Assembly: GCA_031556065.1 (NCBI GenBank)
Contig: JAVBTR010000078.1
Span: 1 to 64,000 of the forward strand
Origin: JAVBTR01 sp031556065
GTDB lineage: Bacteria; Bacillota; Clostridia; Christensenellales; Aristaeellaceae
Direction of reading: 5' to 3'
DNA: 64,000 nt
The notes under the pieces are model-generated. The model was not told where the DNA came from. It saw nothing but the letters and a program-made list of their open reading frames with translations, and searched no databases. A program made the position numbers and the translations under genes. Below, piece by piece: positions 33,552 through 42,934 of the stretch (its first letter is position 1; every line of letters begins with the position of its first letter).

Positions 33552-34453
33552 TCGATGTATTGATGGCCACCTATAATGGCGAAAAGTATTTAAAGGAACA
33601 GCTGGATTCCGTCTTCAACCAAAAGGTAACAGTGCCTTTTCGGGTGCTGGTATCCGATGATGGCTCCACGGACGGAACCTTGGATATTTTAAAGACCTAT
33701 GGGGATCGGATCACCCTGGTTAAAAACAAAGGTCCAAAGGGAGCCAAAGGCAATTTTATGTCCCTTATAAGCCAGTGCAATGCCTCCTACGCCGCTTTGT
33801 GCGACCAGGACGATATCTGGGAAGAGGATAAGCTGCAAAAGGCTTACGATGCCATTGCAAAGGAAAACAAGAATATCCCTTGTCTTGTGCACACAGACTT
33901 AACTGTGATCGATGCACAGGGCCAGGTGGTCCGCCCTTCCTTGTTTGCCCACCAGGGCTGGGATCAAAAGGCGGTTACCTTAAACCGCTTGCTGGTGCAA
34001 AACAACGCCACTGGCTGTACCATGCTTTTAAACAGGCCATTAATGGATTTGGTGAACCTGGCGCAGGCGGAAACCGTTTATATGCACGATTGGTGGATCG
34101 CCCTAACAGCGGCTGCCTTTGGTAAGGTGATTTGCCTTGGAGATAAAACCGTCCGCTACCGGCAGCATGAGGTGAACGTCATCGGCGCCAGCAGCCAGAC
34201 CCTGATAGGCCGTGCCATTGGCGCCTTTGCCATTGGCAAAAAATTAAGGGGCCGTATTAAACTGACCTATACCCAGGCCAAGGCCCTTTTAAATGGCTAT
34301 GGGGAACAGATGCCCAAAGAAAAAAGCGCATGCCTGCGCTTTTACATTCAAATTGAGGAAGGGAACAAGCTCAGCCGCCTGCAAAACATAAACCGTGGGG
34401 TCTATACCATGCAAAACAAGGTGCAAAGAATAGGGCACATGCTGTTTTTATAG
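33548..34453 (+). CDS. Family 2 glycosyltransferase (second of pair)
   Basis: This 301-aa GT2 enzyme has SDDGSTDGTLDIL (nucleotide site) and the metal-binding CDQDDIWEEDKL. I suggest the TTG at 33548 overlapping the preceding stop (TTGA), which gives the usual LIDVLMATYNGEKYL start; an ATG at 33533 is an alternative. It resembles WaaE/RfbF-like rhamnosyl- or galactosyltransferases. It converges on the ECF gene with a 6-bp overlap. Confidence 0.85.
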   Translation: MIDVLMATYNGEKYLKEQLDSVFNQKVTVPFRVLVSDDGSTDGTLDILKTYGDRITLVKNKGPKGAKGNFMSLISQCNASYAALCDQDDIWEEDKLQKAYDAIAKENKNIPCLVHTDLTVIDAQGQVVRPSLFAHQGWDQKAVTLNRLLVQNNATGCTMLLNRPLMDLVNLAQAETVYMHDWWIALTAAAFGKVICLGDKTVRYRQHEVNVIGASSQTLIGRAIGAFAIGKKLRGRIKLTYTQAKALLNGYGEQMPKEKSACLRFYIQIEEGNKLSRLQNINRGVYTMQNKVQRIGHMLFL

Positions 34454-34966
34454 TTCGAATTCCTTGCGAAGAAGTTTATTCTTTTTAATGATCAAAGCCA
34501 GGGCCACAGAGGAGGCGATGCCGAAAAGCCCCTGCATCAGATTGCCGGGGATGGAAGCGGCAGCTCCCCAGCCGTTGCCCATAAGCAGGGCGGCGAAAAT
34601 GAAATAGCCCACCACCATGATGCTTTCAGCCCCAATGCCGGCTACGGCCAAGCTGAGTGCATCCTTTTTTGTGGCTTTGCGCAGGGCAATATAAAGATAG
34701 TGGGCAGCCAAGGCCATGAGTGCTTTAATTAAAAAGGTGGCCACGGCGTAGTGGGAATAGCCGGTAAAAATATCCGCCAGCATGGAGCCGATGCCCGCAG
34801 CCAGCGCCCCATAAACAGGTGAAAGCAAAAAACCCGAAAGAAGTACAAAGCTATCGCCTAAATGCACATACCCATTCATAGGGGAAGGAATGGCCACCAC
34901 AGCGGTCATAATGCAGCACAACGCGCAAAACAAAGCGCTCATGACGATTTTTTTGGAATGATCCAT
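34448..34966 (-). CDS. ECF transporter substrate-specific (S) component
   Basis: This 172-aa protein has about five to six membrane segments and the N-terminal PSPMNGYVHLGDSFVLLSGFLL signature region typical of ECF S components, which bind vitamins or cofactors and work with shared EcfA1A2T. Conserved small residues near SMLADIFTGY fit the family. The vitamin specificity (pantothenate, riboflavin, thiamine or hydroxymethylpyrimidine class) cannot be set from sequence. It lies 5 bp after the GH13 stop. Confidence 0.8.
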   Translation of the reverse strand: MDHSKKIVMSALFCALCCIMTAVVAIPSPMNGYVHLGDSFVLLSGFLLSPVYGALAAGIGSMLADIFTGYSHYAVATFLIKALMALAAHYLYIALRKATKKDALSLAVAGIGAESIMVVGYFIFAALLMGNGWGAAASIPGNLMQGLFGIASSVALALIIKKNKLLRKEFEL

Positions 34967-34971
34967 TTAGC

Positions 34972-36729
34972 TCACACCTTTCTTGAAATGGTGAAGGTTT
35001 GGCTCTTATGCTCTCGTGGCGTGTGGAAAGCATCCTCCCCATCGAAATAGCGGGTGATTTCAAGGGTATGGTCATCCTTGGCGCGAACGGCCATTTTCCC
35101 CAAGGTCAGCAGCTCGTTTTCGTTCCGCTGGTTTAGCAGGGTTTTTACATGATCTTGTATAGTCTGGTTTTCCTTACCCCAAGGGAATGTGCCACGACAG
35201 AAAGGATCAGGGCCGCCCTCCATGCCGGCCTCATCCCCATAATAGATGGTGGGAGCGCCGGGCAGAGCGCATAAAATGTCGTAGGCCTTCATAAGCCGCT
35301 TCATGCCAAGGGTGTATTCCTCTTCAGATAAAGCCTGATCGCCCCGCTCTTCCACAGGCAGGTTTTCATAGGTTCGCCCTACCAACACATTAATAGCCCG
35401 GGCCCTGTCGTGGCTGCCAATTAAATTCATCAGGGCGTAGAGGAAAGGCACAGGGTAAACCTCCTGCTGGTGGCGAATAAGCCGTGCCAAATGCCAGGCA
35501 TTGCAATCGTGCTTCATAAAGGCGATAATGGCTTCCCGCAGGGGATAATTCATCACACTGTCCAGTGTATCGCCCAGGCAGTAGCAGCGGGTTTCCCCAT
35601 AGGCTGTCTTGCAGGAGGCATCCTCCCACACTTCCCCTAAAACCACCGCTTCGGGATCGGCTTTTCTGGCGGAAATGCGCAGCTTGCGCAGAAAATCCAG
35701 GGAAAGCTCATCTGCTACGTCCAGCCGCCACCCGCAGGCCCCTCGTTTTAACCACAAGGGTACAATGCCGTTTCGGCCATTGAACATAAAACGGCCATAG
35801 CCTTCGCTGGCTTTGTTGATTTCCGGCAGGCTTTGGAAGCCCCACCAGGATTTATATACCCAGGGGTATTCCATGAACTGGTACCATTCATAGTATTCCG
35901 ATTCTTGGGATTGGTAAGCCCCAGTGGAAGGATAATTGCCTTCCTTATTAAAATAAATGCTATCGGAACCGGTATGGGAAAACACCCCATCCAACATGAT
36001 ACGGATATCTAACGCTTTGGCTGCATCACACAGGGCTTTAAAATCCTCGTTGGTGCCCAAAAGGGGATCGATCTTTGAATAATCCCCTGTGTTATAGCGG
36101 TGGTTGGACTGGCTTTCGAAAATAGGATTTAGGTAAACAACCGTAATCCCTAGGCTTTTAAGGTAAGGCAGCTTTCGTTTGATACCGTTAAGGGTACCGC
36201 CGTAGAAATCTGCGGCGATGTTGGCCCCGGTAACCGGGTGGCCGATCAAAATCGGGGTTTCATCCCAGTGCTCGTGCATATAGCGGTCGGTGCGGTGGCA
36301 CTTGGCCTTGGTGGGCGCCTTGTAGAACCTGTCAGGGAAAATCTGATAGATATTGGCCTTGTGCATATAGGAGGGCACCGAATAGTCCTTATCGTACACC
36401 GTAATCTGGAAGGAGTGCCGAGGATAGCCCTGGACACAGCCCTGGCCGCCTAATTGATCAGTGGCGTTGCCGTAGCTGATTTCGCCCTTCTTGGTTTGAA
36501 CGATAAAGTCATACCAAACCACACAAGGCATGGCGGGCATTTGGTGGACAGCAGAATAAGTCATCACCCCATCAAAAGCCATTTCCAGGGTGGTTTCTTC
36601 CCCGTTCCAAATGCGCAGGGAAACACCTTCCGCCTCGTTTGATACAAAGCGGAAGGTGACCATTGTTTCACATGGAACAGCGTTTTGCGGTGTGCGATAA
36701 AAGGGTAAATGGGAATGATGCAGCAACAT
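34972..36729 (-). CDS. Alpha-glucan-active GH13 glycosidase (neopullulanase-like)
   Basis: A 585-aa (beta/alpha)8 amylase family enzyme with an N-terminal carbohydrate-binding-like domain (1-120). Conserved regions: DGVFSHTG (region I), GWRLDVADE (nucleophile D), GEVWED (acid/base E), and LIGSHDRAR (transition-state D). There is no signal peptide, so it acts on intracellular or imported maltodextrin or glycogen. It follows glycogen phosphorylase (93 bp apart), so the two likely serve glycogen or starch use. A parS-like sequence lies in its 5' coding end. Confidence 0.9.
   Translation of the reverse strand: MLLHHSHLPFYRTPQNAVPCETMVTFRFVSNEAEGVSLRIWNGEETTLEMAFDGVMTYSAVHQMPAMPCVVWYDFIVQTKKGEISYGNATDQLGGQGCVQGYPRHSFQITVYDKDYSVPSYMHKANIYQIFPDRFYKAPTKAKCHRTDRYMHEHWDETPILIGHPVTGANIAADFYGGTLNGIKRKLPYLKSLGITVVYLNPIFESQSNHRYNTGDYSKIDPLLGTNEDFKALCDAAKALDIRIMLDGVFSHTGSDSIYFNKEGNYPSTGAYQSQESEYYEWYQFMEYPWVYKSWWGFQSLPEINKASEGYGRFMFNGRNGIVPLWLKRGACGWRLDVADELSLDFLRKLRISARKADPEAVVLGEVWEDASCKTAYGETRCYCLGDTLDSVMNYPLREAIIAFMKHDCNAWHLARLIRHQQEVYPVPFLYALMNLIGSHDRARAINVLVGRTYENLPVEERGDQALSEEEYTLGMKRLMKAYDILCALPGAPTIYYGDEAGMEGGPDPFCRGTFPWGKENQTIQDHVKTLLNQRNENELLTLGKMAVRAKDDHTLEITRYFDGEDAFHTPREHKSQTFTISRKV
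36664..36679. promoter_or_regulatory. parS-like 16-mer inside the GH13 gene
   Basis: TGTTTCACATGGAACA differs by one base from the parS at 39399. It may be a weak ParB site or coincidence. Confidence 0.45.
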
Positions 36730-36765
36730 AAAAGCGAACCTGCCTTAAGGGGAATTATAGATTAA

Positions 36766-36829
36766 TCAAGGATGGGATCCAAGGGATGAATCCCCTGGTG
36801 GGTTCCAAGGGCAGAGCCCTTGGTTAACC
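36766..36829 (-). repeat. Divergent palindromic repeat
   Basis: Two nearby palindromes, CCAAGGGATGAATCCCCTGG and CCAAGGGCAGAGCCCTTGG, lie between glgP and the GH13 gene. They resemble hairpin A of the repeat family but differ enough to form a separate branch. Confidence 0.45.
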
Positions 36830-39283
36830 CTTGCGTTTAAGGGGGGTTAAGCGCCAGATTTTTTCATTGTACTCTTCAATGGTTCTGTCGGAGGAGAACA
36901 CACCGCTCATGGCGGTGTTAATTACAGCCATTTCCAGCCACTTTGAACGGTTTTGGTAATCCGCGTCCACACGGCGCTGGGCCATGGAGTAGGAGCCAAA
37001 ATCCTTAAGAACAAAGTATGGGTCTGCCATGCCGCCGCCTTCACCGATCAAAAGGGCATGGTAGATGTCCTGCACGGTGGTGGGCTGGCTGGGGAACAGG
37101 GTACCGTCGATAAGCTGGGTCAGCGCCCGGCGGATTTCCTGGTTGCTTTCGTAGATGGTCATAGGGTTGTAGGTGCGTTCACGGTAGATGTCCCGCACGG
37201 TGTCGGAGCGCATGCCGAAAATGTAGATGTTATCCATACCCACCTGCTCGGAAATTTCCACATTGGCGCCGTCCATGGTGCCGATGGTCACAGCGCCGTT
37301 CATCATGAACTTCATGTTACCGGTGCCGGAAGCTTCCTTGGATGCGGTGGACAGCTGTTCCGAAAGCTCTGCTGCGGGCATGAGCAATTGGGCGTAGGAC
37401 ACATCGTAGTTTTCAAGAAACACTACCTGCAGCATCTTGCTGGCCCGTGGGTGTTTTTTGATCAAATCCCCAATGGCGTTAATGGTGCGGATGATCTGCT
37501 TGGCCCGGTAATACCCGGGGGATGCCTTGGCCCCAAAGAAGAAGGTCCTGGGTGCCATGGTGTAGTTAGGATCCTGGTCGATACGGTTGTACAAAACCAG
37601 AATATGCAGCGCGTTTAAAAGCTGCCGCTTGTATTCATGGAGCCGCTTGGCCTGAACATCGAACATGAAGGCAGGGTCTACCACAATACCCTGGCGTTCC
37701 AGCACAGCCTTGGCCAGGCGTTCCTTGTTGGCGAACTTAATTTCGTCGAACCTTTTTTGGAAAGCCTTATCGGCGGCAAAGGGCTTTAATTTTTCAAGCT
37801 CCAGGGGCTTTTTCTGCCAAGAGTCCCCAATGGCTTCGGTGATCAGGCTTGTTAAAGGCTGGTTGCAGGCCATAAGCCACCGGCGGTGGGTAATGCCATT
37901 GGTAATGGCGGAGAACTTTTCCGGGGAAAGCTGGTTGTAATCGTAGAAGGTTTCATCCTTTAAGATTTCCCCGTGGAGCTGGGAAACCCCGTTAACGGAA
38001 AAGCTCATGGCGATGCAAAGGTTGGCCATCTGCACCTGGTTATAGCTCAGTACGGCCATGGAAGCAATGCGGTCCCATTCGCCGGGAAATTTGTTCCAAA
38101 GCTTGGCGCACAGCCGGCGGTTGATCTCTTGGAGGATCATGTAAATACGAGGCAGCTGAATTTGCAGCATGTTTTCCGGCCAGCGTTCCAAGGCCTCCTG
38201 CATGATGGTGTGGTTGGTGTAGGCCACCGTCTTTTTAACGATGTTTTCCGCTTCATCCCAGCCCAGGCCCTCTTCATCCATTAGAATGCGCATCAGCTCG
38301 GGGATGGCCAGGCCCGGATGGGTATCGTTGATATGGATGCAAACCTTTTCGGGCAGAAGATTAAAGTTGCTGCCGTGCATCCGCTTGAAATCTTTAATAA
38401 TGTACTGCACTGTGGCGGAGGTAAAGAAATAATGCTGCTTTAAACGCAGAAGCTTGCCTTCGTAGTGGTTGTCTTCAGGGTAGAGTACCTTGGAAATCAC
38501 TTCTGCCAGCTGGATTTCTTCGGTTGCCTTCACATGCTCCCCACGGCCAAAGCTGCCCAAATCAAGGCGCTTGGGTGAACGGGCGGACCACATACGCAGG
38601 CTGTTTACCGTTGCGGTATCGTAGCCTACAACAGGCATATCGTAAGGCACTGCTTCCACGGTATAATAATCCTTATGCACATAGCGGACATGGTTGCCTT
38701 CGGCCACTTCTTCCAACCGGCCCCCAAAGTGCACCTCACAGGCATCCTCCATTACGGCCATTTCCCACACGTTGCCGTTTTGCAGCCAGTTATCCGGCAG
38801 CTCCACCTGCTGGCCGTCGATAAGCTTTTGCTTGAACAGGCCGTATTCATAGCGGATGGTGCAGCCCATGGTGGGCAAATCCAGGGTGGAAAGACTGTCC
38901 AGAAAACAGGCGGCCAAGCGGCCTAAGCCGCCGTTGCCAAGGCCCGGCTCCGGCTCCTCCGGCAAAATATCCTCCAGGTTCACGCCTAATTCATTCAGGG
39001 CTTCCTTGTAAGCGTCTGTGGAGCACAGGTTCAGCATATTGCAGTAAAGAGAACGGCCGGTTAAAAACTCAACAGAAAGATAAAACAGCCGTTTGGTTTT
39101 GGTTTCCTTCCGTTCTTCACGGGCGATCATCCATTTTTGCATGATCTGATCCCGGACAGTGGAAGCCACCGCATTGTAAATCTGCGGCTTGGTGGCTTCT
39201 TGAATGGTGCGGCCATTATAGCGCTGCAGCTTGCCGATTATGGACTCTTTAATGGATTCCTTGTCAAACGATGTGGTAGGCAT
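36824..39283 (-). CDS. glgP: Glycogen/maltodextrin phosphorylase
   Basis: An 819-aa PLP enzyme that removes glucose-1-phosphate from alpha-1,4-glucan ends. The PLP lysine is K658 in GTGNMKFMMNG. The N-terminal GLGNGGLGRLAACFLDSL region is canonical. The RBS (GAAGGAG) is good. With the GH13 enzyme it forms a small glucan-degradation pair. It is divergent from addA across the parS-bearing gap. Confidence 0.95.
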   Translation of the reverse strand: MPTTSFDKESIKESIIGKLQRYNGRTIQEATKPQIYNAVASTVRDQIMQKWMIAREERKETKTKRLFYLSVEFLTGRSLYCNMLNLCSTDAYKEALNELGVNLEDILPEEPEPGLGNGGLGRLAACFLDSLSTLDLPTMGCTIRYEYGLFKQKLIDGQQVELPDNWLQNGNVWEMAVMEDACEVHFGGRLEEVAEGNHVRYVHKDYYTVEAVPYDMPVVGYDTATVNSLRMWSARSPKRLDLGSFGRGEHVKATEEIQLAEVISKVLYPEDNHYEGKLLRLKQHYFFTSATVQYIIKDFKRMHGSNFNLLPEKVCIHINDTHPGLAIPELMRILMDEEGLGWDEAENIVKKTVAYTNHTIMQEALERWPENMLQIQLPRIYMILQEINRRLCAKLWNKFPGEWDRIASMAVLSYNQVQMANLCIAMSFSVNGVSQLHGEILKDETFYDYNQLSPEKFSAITNGITHRRWLMACNQPLTSLITEAIGDSWQKKPLELEKLKPFAADKAFQKRFDEIKFANKERLAKAVLERQGIVVDPAFMFDVQAKRLHEYKRQLLNALHILVLYNRIDQDPNYTMAPRTFFFGAKASPGYYRAKQIIRTINAIGDLIKKHPRASKMLQVVFLENYDVSYAQLLMPAAELSEQLSTASKEASGTGNMKFMMNGAVTIGTMDGANVEISEQVGMDNIYIFGMRSDTVRDIYRERTYNPMTIYESNQEIRRALTQLIDGTLFPSQPTTVQDIYHALLIGEGGGMADPYFVLKDFGSYSMAQRRVDADYQNRSKWLEMAVINTAMSGVFSSDRTIEEYNEKIWRLTPLKRKG

Positions 39284-39398
39284 TGAAACACTCCTTCGAA
39301 TTATGTCGAAAGCTTACGCTAAGCGATAGCATTAAACAATAAGTCTATAATCAATATATCTTAGCACAATTTGTCTTCAAGGTCAAATGATGGGTCAC

Positions 39399-39414
39399 TG
39401 TTTCACGTGGAACA
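39399..39414. promoter_or_regulatory. parS: parS, ParB/Spo0J binding site
   Basis: TGTTTCACGTGGAACA is the exact reverse complement of TGTTCCACGTGAAACA, a 16/16 match to the Bacillus ParB site. It lies upstream of addA, 8.5 kb from the DnaA-trio origin, and directly abuts the -35 of the addA promoter. Confidence 0.9.
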
Positions 39415-39443
39415 TTTACATTTTACTTTCCCTTTGATACAAT
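39415..39443 (+). promoter_or_regulatory. addA promoter
   Basis: TTTACA (39415-39420), a 17-bp spacer, TACAAT (39438-39443) with extended TGA. It starts exactly where parS ends, so ParB binding would probably affect it. Confidence 0.85.
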
Positions 39444-39466
39444 GTTGGCCAGAAGGAGGGAATCAT

Positions 39467-42400
39467 ATGACCAAATGGACGCCAGAGCAACAGCAGGCCA
39501 TCGAAGCCAATAACCCGGAGCTTCTGATTAGCGCCGCGGCCGGCTCGGGAAAAACGGCTGTGCTCATCCAACGGATTCTGCGGCTTTTGCAAGGCGGCGC
39601 CAGTGTAGACCGGATGGTCATCGTGACCTTCACCAAGGCTGCTGCGGCTCAATTAAGAGAGAAGCTTTCGCAAAAGCTGTTGGAAAAGGCGGCAGAAGGG
39701 GATTTGGTGGCCAAGGCTCAATTGGCGCTTTTGCCGGTGACCCAGATCGGCACCATCCATGGGTTTTGCGGGGCCATTCTCAAAGAGCAGTTCCAGGTGG
39801 TGGGGCTGGACCCGGGCGCCAAACAACTGGACACTGCCCGGAAGGACAAGCTTTTTGAAAAGGCCATGAGCGATACCCTGGACGCTTGCTATGAAAACCC
39901 TGCCGAAGCCTTCGGCGCTCTTTCGGCTGCTTTTTCCGATAAAGATATCGAGGCCATGGCCAGAGGCCTGTATGGGTTTATGATGTCCCTTCGGGATCCC
40001 TTTGGCTGGCTTGAAACCCATACCACCCAATGTTATTCTGCCCAATCTCTGGCGGCCCATCCCTTTATACAGGTGCTTTTGAACCTCTGCCGAGTTCAAT
40101 TGACGGGCCTTGAAGATGAATCGGACAAGCTGTTTAAGCAGATGGAATCCCCCAGGGCAAACAGCAAATGGCTGCCTGTATTGCAAAGCGATAAACAGTA
40201 TTACGAAAGCCTGAAGGCGGCGGCTGGCAGCGGCTATGGGGCGCTGGCCTCCTTGAAGGGGTATAAGTTTGCTACGGCCCCCACTATTTTAAAACTGGAG
40301 GGGGAAGAGCTAAAGTGGCATGAAGCCATGAAAAAGCTGCGCAGCCGTTTTAAAGAAGGCCTGCAAAAAGCCATAGAGGATATTCCCGCAGAGCTTGAAC
40401 AAAAGGCCCAGGACCTGAACCGGATGCAACCTTGCCTTCAAGGCCTTGGGGAAGTGGTGAAAACCTTTCACGAGACTTTTCAGGCCTATAAGCGACAGGA
40501 GAACGGCCTGGATTTCAACGACCTGATCCATTTAACCATCGATGTTTTAAAAAACGAGGAAGCGCGAAAAACCATCCAAGGTCAGTATGATCATTTATTT
40601 GTGGATGAATACCAGGATGTAGGCGATGCGGAGGAGGGCATTTTTCAGGCCATTCATTATGAAAAAAACAACCTGTTTATGGTGGGGGATGTGAAACAGA
40701 GCATTTACCGCTTCAGACTTTGCGATCCCACTCTTTTCTTAAACAAGCAGGAAACCTTTTCCTTGGATGAAAACGCCGCTCAGCGCAAAATCTTTCTGAA
40801 CAAAAATTTCCGTTCCGAGCCCCGGGTTTTATCAACTGTGAACCAGGTCTTTGAAACCGTTATGACCAAAGCCGTTACAGAACTAGCATATGATGATCTG
40901 GCCCATTTGTACCCGGGCCGGGAAGAAAACAAATGTGACAGGGCGGAGCTTTTGCTCGTTCCCTACGAAAAATACGTAGACGGCCAGGGTGTGGCCGTGG
41001 CCAAATACCTAGGGGAATTTGAGTGTCTGGCCAAAAGGATTCTTGCCCAGCGGGAAAGGGCCATTTTTGATGGCCATACAGGCCAAATGCGAAAAACCCG
41101 CTTTAGGGATATGACAGTGCTTTTGCCCAAAATAAAGGGCATAGGCCCGGACCTGGCGGCTTACCTAAAGGAATACGGCATCCCGGCTTATGCCGACAGC
41201 GAGGAAGCTTATTTCGATCTGCCGGAAGTTCAGAGGATGATGGCCCTTTTAAATGTTTTGAACAACCCTCGGCAGGATATTTGCTTTCTCTCGGTTTTAA
41301 AGCTGCCCTTGTTCGCTTTTTCAGAAGAAGAGCTGGCGGATATCCGCCTGGCCCATGGGGGCAAGCAGGTTTCCTTTTACGAAGCCTTTTGCCACTGGGC
41401 CAAGGAAAACGAAAAATCCCTGGCAACCCTTGAAAAGCTGGATCAGTGGCGGTTTCGCATTGCCCATATCCCCTTGGATGCCATGGTGTGGGAGCTGATG
41501 AAGGAATCCGGCCTGTACCTGTACGCGGGCACCCAAAAGGGCGGCCATGTGCGCCAGGCCAATTTGCGGCTTTTATGTGAATACGCGGCCAATTACGTCA
41601 AGGTGGGGCAAGGAGGGCTGGATGGCTTCTTGCGCTTGGGGGTTTCGGTGGGTGATGAGGGGGAGGCGAAAACCGCCAAAGCCCTTTCGCCCAAGGATGA
41701 CCTGGTGCGGATTATGACCATCCACAAAAGCAAGGGGCTGGAGTTCCCGGTGGTGTATATGCTGGGGCTGGGGGGGGATTTGCACCTGGCGGAAAACCGC
41801 AAGCTGCGGCCCCACAAAAATTTGGGTATCGGCATCCCTTACGTGGAGCCTGCCCTGCGGATTACCAGAAAGACCCTGGCCCAGACAGCCATTACCGCCC
41901 AGAACGTTTTGGAAGACAAGGCTGAGCGGGCGAGGCTTTTATATGTGGGCATGACCCGGGCGGTAGAAAAGCTGGTCATGATCGGTACGGCGTCCAAGCT
42001 GCCTAACCCCAACTGGGATTTGTCTGGCGAGTATGGGATTTTCAGCGCCAAATCCTATCTGGATTGGCTGTGTATGGTGCCAAATGCCGGCGCACAAATT
42101 AACCAACAGCTTGAAAATCCGTTATCAACAACTTATCCACAGACTGCAACCCCTTATGATATAACGGTTTTGCCCGCTTTTATACCAGAAGCTGTGGATA
42201 ACGTTGAAAACTTATCCACAGCCTTATCCACCCTTATCCACCCTTTTCAAGGGGATTTGGATGCCTTAACCCTCAAGCGGCTGGAGCGGAGCAACGCCTT
42301 GGCCCAGGAACCCCTGCCCCTTAAAACCTCTGTCAGCGCCATAAGCAAGAATGCGCCTTTGGCGGCCCAGGAGGAAACCATGGAAACCAAAGCGGCGGAG

Positions 42401-42934
42401 GCATGGGCCATCCCCCCCTTAACCATGAGTGAGCTGCCGGCGCTGCCCTCCTTTATGCAGCAAAAAACCATTGGGGCGGCGGACCGGGGCACAGCGGTAC
42501 ATATGGCTCTTTCGAAACTGGCCTTTGAAGGAGATATTCAAGGGGAATTAGAACAAATGGTATTCAGGGGGCTTTTAACAAAGGAGCAGCGGCAAAGCAT
42601 TCCCCTTAAATGGCTCCAAGGCTTTGAAAAAAGCCAGCTTTGCCAAAGGATGAAAAAGGCCAGTGAGGTCAAGCGGGAATGGGCCTTTACCTACCGGCTG
42701 TTTCCCCAGCATGAAACCCTGGTTCAAGGGGTCATGGATATGTGCTTTTTAGAGGAGGACGGCTGGGTCTTATGCGACTATAAAACCGATGCCGCCTGTG
42801 ATGAAAGGACCCTTCTTGAAAGGTATGAAAAGCAGGTAGCCATTTATAAAAGGGCCCTTGAAGACATTACCGGCATTCCAGTTAAAGAAGCTTGGCTGTT
42901 TGCGCTGAGGGAAGGAGAGGCTTATGAAGTATAG
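39467..42934 (+). CDS. addA: AddA helicase-nuclease (double-strand break processing)
   Basis: This 1155-aa UvrD-like helicase with a C-terminal RecB-type nuclease trims broken DNA ends for RecA loading. It has Walker A SAAAGSGKT (22-30), Walker B FVDEYQDV, other SF1 motifs such as DVKQSIYRFR, and nuclease residues D1091 (GVMDM) and D1104/K1106 (CDYKTD). I chose the ATG at 39467, with AAGGAGGG upstream. AddB, usually just before AddA, is not in the window. Residues about 886-925, between helicase and nuclease, are encoded by a DnaA-box-rich stretch. Confidence 0.95.
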   Translation: MTKWTPEQQQAIEANNPELLISAAAGSGKTAVLIQRILRLLQGGASVDRMVIVTFTKAAAAQLREKLSQKLLEKAAEGDLVAKAQLALLPVTQIGTIHGFCGAILKEQFQVVGLDPGAKQLDTARKDKLFEKAMSDTLDACYENPAEAFGALSAAFSDKDIEAMARGLYGFMMSLRDPFGWLETHTTQCYSAQSLAAHPFIQVLLNLCRVQLTGLEDESDKLFKQMESPRANSKWLPVLQSDKQYYESLKAAAGSGYGALASLKGYKFATAPTILKLEGEELKWHEAMKKLRSRFKEGLQKAIEDIPAELEQKAQDLNRMQPCLQGLGEVVKTFHETFQAYKRQENGLDFNDLIHLTIDVLKNEEARKTIQGQYDHLFVDEYQDVGDAEEGIFQAIHYEKNNLFMVGDVKQSIYRFRLCDPTLFLNKQETFSLDENAAQRKIFLNKNFRSEPRVLSTVNQVFETVMTKAVTELAYDDLAHLYPGREENKCDRAELLLVPYEKYVDGQGVAVAKYLGEFECLAKRILAQRERAIFDGHTGQMRKTRFRDMTVLLPKIKGIGPDLAAYLKEYGIPAYADSEEAYFDLPEVQRMMALLNVLNNPRQDICFLSVLKLPLFAFSEEELADIRLAHGGKQVSFYEAFCHWAKENEKSLATLEKLDQWRFRIAHIPLDAMVWELMKESGLYLYAGTQKGGHVRQANLRLLCEYAANYVKVGQGGLDGFLRLGVSVGDEGEAKTAKALSPKDDLVRIMTIHKSKGLEFPVVYMLGLGGDLHLAENRKLRPHKNLGIGIPYVEPALRITRKTLAQTAITAQNVLEDKAERARLLYVGMTRAVEKLVMIGTASKLPNPNWDLSGEYGIFSAKSYLDWLCMVPNAGAQINQQLENPLSTTYPQTATPYDITVLPAFIPEAVDNVENLSTALSTLIHPFQGDLDALTLKRLERSNALAQEPLPLKTSVSAISKNAPLAAQEETMETKAAEAWAIPPLTMSELPALPSFMQQKTIGAADRGTAVHMALSKLAFEGDIQGELEQMVFRGLLTKEQRQSIPLKWLQGFEKSQLCQRMKKASEVKREWAFTYRLFPQHETLVQGVMDMCFLEEDGWVLCDYKTDAACDERTLLERYEKQVAIYKRALEDITGIPVKEAWLFALREGEAYEV
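42122..42242. promoter_or_regulatory. DnaA-box cluster inside addA
   Basis: Exact boxes at 42133-42141, 42193-42201 (minus) and 42212-42220. One-mismatch boxes at 42122-42130 (TTATCAACA), 42224-42232 and 42234-42242 (TTATCCACC). Six boxes in 121 bp lie in a linker-coding stretch of addA, using several reading frames. Confidence 0.8.
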
